Origin: Xiphophorus maculatus | Taxonomy: Eukaryota; Chordata; Actinopteri; Cyprinodontiformes; Poeciliidae | NCBI RefSeq assembly: GCF_002775205.1 | Contig: NC_036446.1 | Location: forward strand, 12,958,565-13,022,564 | Reading direction: 5' to 3' | DNA length: 64,000 bases | In this document: one piece after another, positions 16,401-25,400 of the stretch | Numbering within the stretch: position 1 is the stretch's first letter | Layout: every line of letters starts with the position of its first letter | The notes under the pieces: generated by a model | Database searches by the model: none | The model's input: only the letters and a program-made list of their open reading frames with translations | Told to the model about the DNA's origin: nothing | Program-made: the position numbers and the translations under genes

Positions 16401-19400
16401 TGGAATCAACTGACTCAATCATTCTATGGTTACCTAGCAACAACATATTAAGTAACTTGTGCAGTCATAACTGCTTAAAAATAAAAAGCAACTGTGTGAA
16501 TAAAACAGGAGATCATGCCAGCAGTTCTGAAGTATTTCAGATATTTAAAACAAGAGAATTAATCAATAATTATCAATGTGAACTGATATGACACTAGTTA
16601 AGTTTTTTAGCCATATCATACCACATCTACTCATTGACTTATCATCTAAAGTAAATCTTAGTGCACCAAAATCTGCTCTTATTTATTTTTTATTTTTTTG
16701 CTGTATTAAAACTTGGCTAAACATAAAAAGTGATTTTAAATGAAGAGTAATATACATCCTGTTTTTATTGCTGAGAATAGACAAAATATTTTTTCTGTTT
16801 TCTTCCATTAAGCCCAAAATAATAGGCAAACTGGATTCCTTACACTTAACCAGGAAAACATGGAAATACCAGTTGAAGTTTTGGATCTATGATCCCGTTC
16901 CTACAAAAAAAAAAAAAAACGAGCACTTTATTTGTTTGCTTAAAATAGCTCATGTTTAGATTATTGTTGAGTAGTTTAAGAAAAATCACAGCAATATTTT
17001 TGGCGATTTTAGTTTTAAAACGTATATTTTTCTGGCCTGCGAGTACTATTGAAGTGACGACGTTTGGTTATCCTCATCCATCTCTGAGGCTCTAAGGTTG
17101 ATATTTATGTCCTCTCAATTGCATGAATGTATTTAAGTATTCCAGTGTAGAAATTGGTGTCAAAGATTAAGATATCTGTAAGAACTAGTCGTGCACCAAT
17201 TAAATCAGCCACAATTTGCTTAACTTTGGGGGATCAAAAAAATGGAAATTGGACAAATTTGGAATCGGCACGTCAGGCTTTTTAGTGATTGGCCAGAAAA
17301 TTGCAGTTGGTGCACTTTAGTAAAAACCCTTAGTTGAGTGTTGAATGAACACATATAACTTTGTTATAAGATCAGTTTCTGAATGTGTGTCTTTATGTTT
17401 CCAGGTTATCCAGGTACCACAGGGCAGATTCAAGGTACTTGCTCCAGAATTAACCAAAACCGGGCCTTACCCTGTGGCTCTCATACCAGGACAGTTCCAA
17501 GATTACTACAAAAGGTAAATTTAGCTCTAAAGAACAACATCCATGTTCTTTTTTACTTGTATATAGAGTAATTGCTTACCGTTAGGTGAACATGACACCC
17601 TAGCCATCCTAATATTTTCTTGTTTTATCATCTTTTTCCCTCCTGATGTATCATCGTTTTCTTCATGTCAGGTACTTGCCCAATGAGTTGCGCTATTTGC
17701 CGCTGAACACCGCTCTGTATGAGCCTCCACTGGATCCAGAGCTTCCTGCTCCAGATTCAGAGCCCGACTCGGACGATGCAGATGAGGCCAAGGACAACAA
17801 GAACAACAAGAATTCATCAGTAAGGCAATAGCTTGTTGATGGAGACGTAGAAATGTATGATCTCTGCCTGATGTGGCTAAAACAGGGTGTCTATTCTATT
17901 CTATTCTATTCTATTCTATTCTATTCTATTCTAATCTCACCAACTTATCTTTCTCAGTTTTTTTTGATGATGATGATGATGATGATGATTATGAATACTT
18001 TATTAATCCCTAAGGGGAAATTCAAAACCAGTTGAACCAGTTGTTTTTATTTATAACCCAGCAGTTTCTGCCCCTATACACTAAATAAAATATAATAAAT
18101 AACCCTAAACAAATTCCAGATTTGTTTAGCTAACTGCTCCCAATGAGGCGTTAGCAGCAGTTACAAACAGCAACAGAAGAAAAGGGGGAGGAGCTGTCAG
18201 TTACCGGTTGCTATGGTAACCACCAACTGCCAAGAGCAGCCTAACAGAACCTAAAGCACCAATAAATGTCTGGAGAAACATACATGTGTGTGATTTTTCT
18301 ATTGTACATTTCTGTTGCAATACTTAAATTAAATTCGTAATGTTCTTAAACCGTCTTATATTTGAGTTGCGCATCATCAAAAAAGCACAGATCGCTGATT
18401 TATCGGCACAGATTTCCTTAATTTTGTTAGAATGGTGATTGGTTGATACTTGCACGTGAAGCCAATCTTATCTACTTCAGCAAAGGTCTAAAAATCAACC
18501 GCTGCCTCTTCTGCTCTTCTGTGAGAGAGATTTGACTGATGGACGGGCCCACCAGATCATGTCTGTATGTTTGGAGTTAACAATAGTCCACCATTGTTAC
18601 CAACTCAGTGACTTTCTTGCTATATTTAGTGACATTTCAGACAGAAAACATAGAAAAGGCCAGAAAACTGCAGTTGGTGCATCCCTCCGTAACAGCAGCT
18701 CTGTGCTGTCTTTATGCCAAGTCCAACGTTTTCTTTCATAAAGGATAATTTTCTGGCTTATTTTCTTAAATTTGTTACCACCTCTGTTTCTCCGTAGGAC
18801 AGCTCTTCAGGAAACACCTCTGACGTGGAGAGCCAGGAGGACGGAGGAGGACATCGTCAGAAGTCCAAAGCCAAAGACAGAACGTCAACGCCGGGAAAAG
18901 ACCAGCGCCACTCTCACAAAGCCACTCCAGGGTACAAGGTAGAGGACAAATCCACCTGAAAACTCTTCTCCAACAACAGCAGCAGCACTTTCTGCCCCTT
19001 CTCCTCTTTCTACTGTCACCACCTCCTTACTCCATCCATTCCTGACCCCCTACCTAGCTCTCTTCAGCATCTACAGTTGGTCAGCCTGTCTCCCAGCTGG
19101 AATGTCCCGGTCCACCCCGCCTCACACACACAGTCACACACCAGGGGGTCCTGACCTTTGACTTTTTTTGGCTTTATGATTGACCCCCTCCAAACCCTGA
19201 CCCCCTGCCTGCTTTTTTTTTTTTTTACCCAACTGTGAGCAATAAGAACATTTTAAAGGAACAGTTCACGTTTCTTTTTCACTGCACTTTTACTTTTTTC
19301 TTCAGTGAAGACAAATTTGAACTTTTTTTTTCTCCTGATTGCCCTTCATATACCTCTTATCTGTCCTCACTTGTCAAAAAAAATTTCTAAGACAAGTATG

Positions 19401-22400
19401 TGGATTTTTTGGCTGCTAATTTTCTCTTCTTGGAAAAGAAACTTTGTTAAAGATATAAAGAAAAAATAAGCCGCATACATTTTGTGGTGGTTTTATAAAG
19501 TATATCACTGTAGGTAATATTATTATCTGTCTCTGAAGTGTGCCATGCACACTAATCCTTACTGATTAAATGAAACCCCGACTACCTCGACCTGCAGGCT
19601 TATTATTATTCCATATTTGGTAAAATCACATTCAATAAATCAGTGATATGTTATTTTAAACCACAGTTTTAGAAATACTTCACTTATAAAATGCATTATG
19701 GCTTGAAAACAAGGTAAAAATCCCACTAAATGGTTACTGAATCAGAATGGAGGGAGCTTTTCCCAGCAGATAGACGTATTATTTACTGATTGGTTCCATG
19801 TTCGGTTATTTATTGATGCCAAGAAGCAGTGAGAATTTCTACTTAACAAAAGCAACAAAACCGACTTCAGAAAAGTGCAGATCCGTGTTTTTTATGGCCA
19901 CAAGTTGCATAGCCAACCTGGTCCTTGCATTACATAGAAGTCTGTTAATAATTTGTGTTTTCCAATAAAGTGAAAAAATACATTTACAATGTAATTACAA
20001 ATACAATCTAGTGATCAGAAATGCACGTCAACATTAACAAATGTCTTCCCAAACACAAACTGTTACTGGAAACAAGATTTTTAACTTCAGTTATGGATAT
20101 GTTGATGTGTTTTTGTAGGAAAATAAGCCAAATATAATAACCTGGGTAGACATCTGTCTCCCTGTGTTATGATCTTCTGCAGAAATTATATAGATCAGAG
20201 GTAAAATCATAAAACTAACCAAATATGAGTTTAAATCCTTTCTTTTTATTCATTTTTAGACCAAGCTTAGAACTTCAAAAACACAAAATCTTATTTCTGG
20301 TCTAGTTTCTAGTGCAAATATCTTAGTGCACTTGAAATAAGACAAAACTTACATAGAAGTGACTTTCAAGCAAAATATAAGAGCTTGTTTTAAGTCAGTA
20401 ATTCCTTAATATTGATAAAATAGTTCTAGTTCCACTGGTGCCGTTACCTAGCAACCCCAGCCAAGCCTAGCCCGTCACCTAGCAACCCAGTTCTAGTTCC
20501 ACTGGCAGATTATTTCACTTGTAACAAGACATTTTCTCCATTTTGTAATTGGCCAGTGGAACTAGTACTTTTTTTTTTTTTCAAAATTAAGGAATTATTT
20601 ACTTAAACTTTTATATCTTGCTGAAAAGTAACTTATAAGTTAGTTTTGTTTTATTTCAAACCAAGATATTTGTACTAAAACCTAGACCAAAATGACTTGG
20701 TAAGATGTTGTGTTTTTACGGTGTAGCTAGTCCTGGTTTAGCCTTGGAAAATCTTCCACCTGATCCATTTTAACTCTGCCAAAGCTTTTAACCTTAGCAG
20801 TCCAAAAAGGCAAAACGACTCCAGAGCAGTTTTAATTTAAGTGATTCGTTAATATTTCCAGTCTGCAGCGTCCCAATCGATATGATGGCATAGAGGAGCT
20901 TCATTTAATTGTGTTGAAAAACAGACGGCACAAACTCAGCCTGAATTATAAGTTACATGTTTCCCCAGGAGGTCAAATCATAAAGATTTTCACTTTACGC
21001 TGGATAACGCAATACAAAAAGCAGCTATATGGAGTAAAAATATAATTTATTTTTCAAAGAAAGATATTTGAAGTCGTTTTAATTACTGCCTATTTCCATT
21101 GTTAATCTAATAAGCCATGAAAGTCGTTCTAGTCGGAGTTACGTTTAACTGCATTAGCAACATAGCACACTTTCTTTCTAGACTGTTAATGAGTGTGAGA
21201 CAGCGGTTCGGTTTGGACGTTATTTGTCCTCTTGAAGTGTTTCAGACCGTTTTCACACTGTCGCTGAGCTGAGCTGCAGTTGCTGATTGACGGAGCCAAA
21301 AATGTGCTTCTCTTTTTCCAACACTCATAAATGCAACATCTTTGGTCGAGCTTAGGTAATGTGTTCCCTTGCAGGTCATTGTGTTTTATTTTTTTAGATT
21401 AAATTAAAAGAGAACATGTTAAACGTGTGCATAAGTCAGCGCTCAGGTGAGTATAAAGGACATGAAAGCGTCCTTTTGACTTAAGCTCAGCTTTGTAGTG
21501 TGGGGATGGTCGTTTTCTGGTTGGTTGTTGCAGCGTTCAGTGCGTCAAAGTTTCTCAAAGTAAGATCACTACAACACCATCCTTTTCCTCTTGAAGGGAG
21601 GTAGATGTTATTTCTATATTTTAAGACTATATAGTGTTTTAAGAAGTAAATATATTTAGATTTTTTGTAACTCTGGTAGCGTTGACAAACGTAAAAGCAG
21701 GTGGAGTTGGGTTATACCAGAAACATGTTCATGTTGGAGAGTTTAGTAGATTTAAATAATATTCTGACTCAAAATTGACTTTATTTTTCTTTCTGCTAGC
21801 AGTGTGCAGCAATACGTGGGGGAGAGGCTGCATACAACCAGAGAAAACTGGGCGGTTTTAAAGCCTTTGTTTACCTTGTTGCTAATTTCTCCCTGCTAAT
21901 GATAGGAACTGGTTTAATAACTCTACAGCAGTTTTGTATAGATGTGAATTTAAATGTCTAAACTACATCATAACTTTTCAACCAGCTGTGACACCAGCAG
22001 TATATAAATGTTTCTATTTAACCAGTACAACTGTTCACTTGTTTGCCTCTGCAGCTGCATGTCAGAGCAACGTGGCTCTATCTAGAAAACGTGCAGTTTT
22101 TAAAAAAGAAAAAAATAAGCATTTAGCGTTTTGAGAAAGTTGGTATTATTTCTTACGTGTGCATGACATGCAATATTTCCTGTTCAAATCCAGTGAATTT
22201 AGAATAAAGGATATTTACACGAGCTGGATGCAGTTTCATGGATTGTTCCTTTTCCAGTTTCACTACAAAAGATCTCCAGACAGTTTGGGTCAAACAGAGA
22301 ATAGTCTGAGTGCTGCGTGGGATTTATTTATTATTTTATTTTTATTTATTTATTTAAAAAAAAATTTTTTATTCGTTTTGTGTTTTAAAAATAGAAACTT

Positions 22401-25400
22401 GTACACTGTGCTGCCTATCATCTTTTAATAAGGAAGAGAAACAAAAAAGCAAACAGACATAAAAAAAATAAAGAAAGAAAAAAAAATAAAAGGAAGCCGC
22501 CGTACAATGTCACATTCACGTTAAATCATGTCTTCAATGGTCGGCAAATATTTACAGACATATTTAAAGCCTAACATCAACACAATCATATCTAGCCGGG
22601 TGATCAAAGAAAGAAGAAAGATGCATAGCAATACAAAAGGAGGATGTTTTATTTTATTCTATTCTATTTTATTCTATTCTATTCTATTCTATTCTATTCT
22701 ATTCTATTCTATTCTATTCTATTCTATGTTCTTTAGTTAAGACCTGGTGAGATCTTCCACTTTACAGGATTCTGACCTCTCATCACAAGTCTTGTCAGCT
22801 CTTATGGTAGGGTGACCAAACGTCCGTATTTCCCGGGACATGTCCGTATTTCACGTCCTGTCCCGGGCGTCCCGGGTTGTTTTTAGAAAGTGAGGAAATG
22901 TCCTGTTTTTTAAATTTCCTTCATTGGACCATTATATTTACAGGCACTAGGGCACTGCGCACGGCGCTGCGTGTGACGTAATCCCTGAGCCGCGTCAGTG
23001 CGGGCAGCCCTGTTCTTAATCAGAAGATAGATAGCGTGGCTGTCAGTACGCCAACAACATACGAAAGCGCAAATGTATGGAGTTTCCCCGCTTTTAGAGC
23101 CCCCCCCCCCGGTCCAGGTTGTCCTGGTTTTCCCAAATTAAAATATGGTCACCCTACTTTAGATAAATAGTTTAGCACAGGAGACGACATATCAAAGAAA
23201 TGTTTCTCATTACCCTTAAGAACTGCACTAATCCTTTCATGAGGGAGGACCCTAAATATTTCTCTATGCCATTGTGTGATAGTTGGTGGTTTATTCTTAA
23301 TCCAGTTAATTAAAATGCATTTTATAGCCAAAAGCAATAATTTGTCACAAAGTTTGAAATGCGATTGTGTCAGGATTTATTTTGATAATCATGAAGAATA
23401 GATTCATAAATACTTAATGAACTACAGCCCACTGCACTGAACCCCATTGAAAACCTCCTGGTTATTCCTCCAAATATTGATTTCTGAACCTGAGTTAAAA
23501 CGTTAGTATTGTTGTTTCTAAATGAATATCAACTTGTTTTCTTTGCATTATTTGAGGTTTGAAAGCTCTGCATCTTTTTAGTTATTTTGACCATTTCTTA
23601 TTTTCTACAAATACTTTTTTTTGTAGACATGTTGTCAGTAATTTATAGAATAAAAGAACAATGTACATTTTACTCAAACATATACATGTAAAAACTGAAA
23701 TCAGAGAAACTGAGCGTTTTAAGTGGTCTCTCAATTTTTGCCAGAGCTGTGTAAAAAAGTTTTTTATTATCTGTAGACTAATCCATGTAGACTAACTTAA
23801 TAAACGTAATCACTTGAAATGAGAATAATGTTTATTTATTTAATGTTTAGTAATTTGGCATTATTTTTGAATTTTAAAGATATTTAGCTTTTCTGTCTAA
23901 TTCAAATTCATTTTTATTGATTCAAATTTTTGGTTTTTGTCTTTACCAAATCTTACACTTTTTCCAGTTTTAAAAAACTTTTTAAAAATCTACTCAGTTT
24001 ATATTTTTCTGATTATTGCCACATAATGTGTTGGTACAAATTATGCCTTGCAAAACCGTAAATCTTTCCACATTTTATTACATTAAAACAAAAAAGAAAT
24101 CACGTTATACAGAATTTATGTGATAGATCAACACAAATTAATGCATAATTGTGAAGATATATTAACTAATGCTCTATGTTGTTGTCCTTTTCACTGTTAT
24201 TCATTAATATCATATAAATTACCAATAAAATGCTTTAAGGCTTATGGCGACGTGACAAAAGGTGGAAAAGTTCACAGCGTTTTTCTTTTCCGAAGCAGTT
24301 TATAGTTCATGTTGTTTCACAATCCTCCATATTTGGAGTTTATTGTAACTTTTTAAATAGTGTTTTAACAACAAAGTGGTTTTAAATGATCTGTAACTAA
24401 AACTGTGAAGCAGGTTTCTGAGGTGAAGAACAAAACGCATCTCAGCGTTTCTGTTTCTGGTCAGTTTGAGTTTCTCCCTGGATAGTTTTGTTCAATTTAC
24501 TGCTTTTTTCTTGAGTGTTTTAAATGTTCCAACATTTCAAGAATATTTCATGCAGGAGATTTAGCTAAAAGCTTTTTGAAAGTTGTCATTTTGGTACTGA
24601 AGTACTTTTGTTTTACAGCAAACTGTGCTTCCCCGTCTAGGTGCAAATCTTTTAGAAGTCTCACCCAGTTTTGCCAAGTTAACAACAAACTGCTTATTAT
24701 TCATTTTAAATCAGTTTGAATAAGTTCCTAGTTTGTGTTTTGTGAGAATAGAAGCCTTTAATTTGCTACGGTAATTTAATTTTTTGGGTTAAATTACTTT
24801 GGTGCATCAACATATTGTTCAAAAATGTAAATATAAAGAAAAAGTTGACTTTGTTTCTTATTTCAGTGGAGGAAGGCACTTTGCTGTTTTGGTTTTTGTG
24901 TGTTTATAACAATGTTTATTTGATTTCTGAAAAAAGGTGGAAAGCTTCTTGTTACCTGTGAGATTATTGATGAATAAGTTTTCTGTTTTTTTGTACTCTT
25001 TAAAAACTAGGCTGCAAGTTTTACCAGAACTTTTTCTTTTAGCATTTATGACAACGATAATTTGTCACATCTGTAATTATCACTGATCATTTCTATATTA
25101 TAACTAAAAGGAAATACTGATGTGGTCAGAGAGGAGTTTTTGTGTTGACATGGATATTTTATTGAAATAACTGATTCCTAAAATGAAATTTCAAACTGAC
25201 TTTTAATGCAGCAGGTAATTATATTTTATAGTAGGAAAAAAAGTATATTTTTTTCCCTCTTCTGCTTTATATCCATGACTACAAAATTCAAATGTTTGAT
25301 TGGTTTTATAGCGTTATTCTGCCCTTGCAGCCTAAAGTCATTCCAAATGCTATTTGTGGCATTTGCCAGAAGGGTAAAGAGGCCAACAGGAGAGGCAGGC

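Larger units (their letters stand above)
22330..23372 (-). mobile_element. 5'-truncated L1-like LINE in phf10 intron 9
   Basis: On the minus strand, 23337 down to about 23158 encodes peptide of L1 ORF2 C-terminal type: [20 protein letters not shown], later [17 protein letters not shown] and SSPVLNYL. The 3' side ends in an A-rich tail of AAATAAATAAAT type at about 22330-22360. The insert is bounded by GGATTTATT on both sides, a plausible target-site duplication. A TIR element (22807-23157) and a (TTCTA)n tract lie inside it. It is an ordinary truncated LINE copy. Confidence 0.75.
22003..23885. repeat. Intron 9 copy of a duplicated phf10 intronic segment (interrupted)
   Basis: 22003-22329, then 23373-23404, then about 23790-23885 match 26904-27310 of intron 11 in the same order and orientation. 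Shared words include CTCTGCAGCTGCATGT, GCATTTAGCGTTTTGAGAAAG, TCCAGTGAATTTAGAATAAAGGA and ACTTGAAATGAGA, each quoted in part. The intron 9 copy is split by a LINE (22330-23372) and a Tc1 derivative (23405-23757). Confidence 0.75.

Noticed and set aside
17971-18035. Methionine-rich frame over (GAT)n
   Set aside because: It is the trinucleotide tail of a reversed LINE.
22528-22740. Open frame with repeated ILFYS
   Set aside because: It is the translation of the (TTCTA)n microsatellite.
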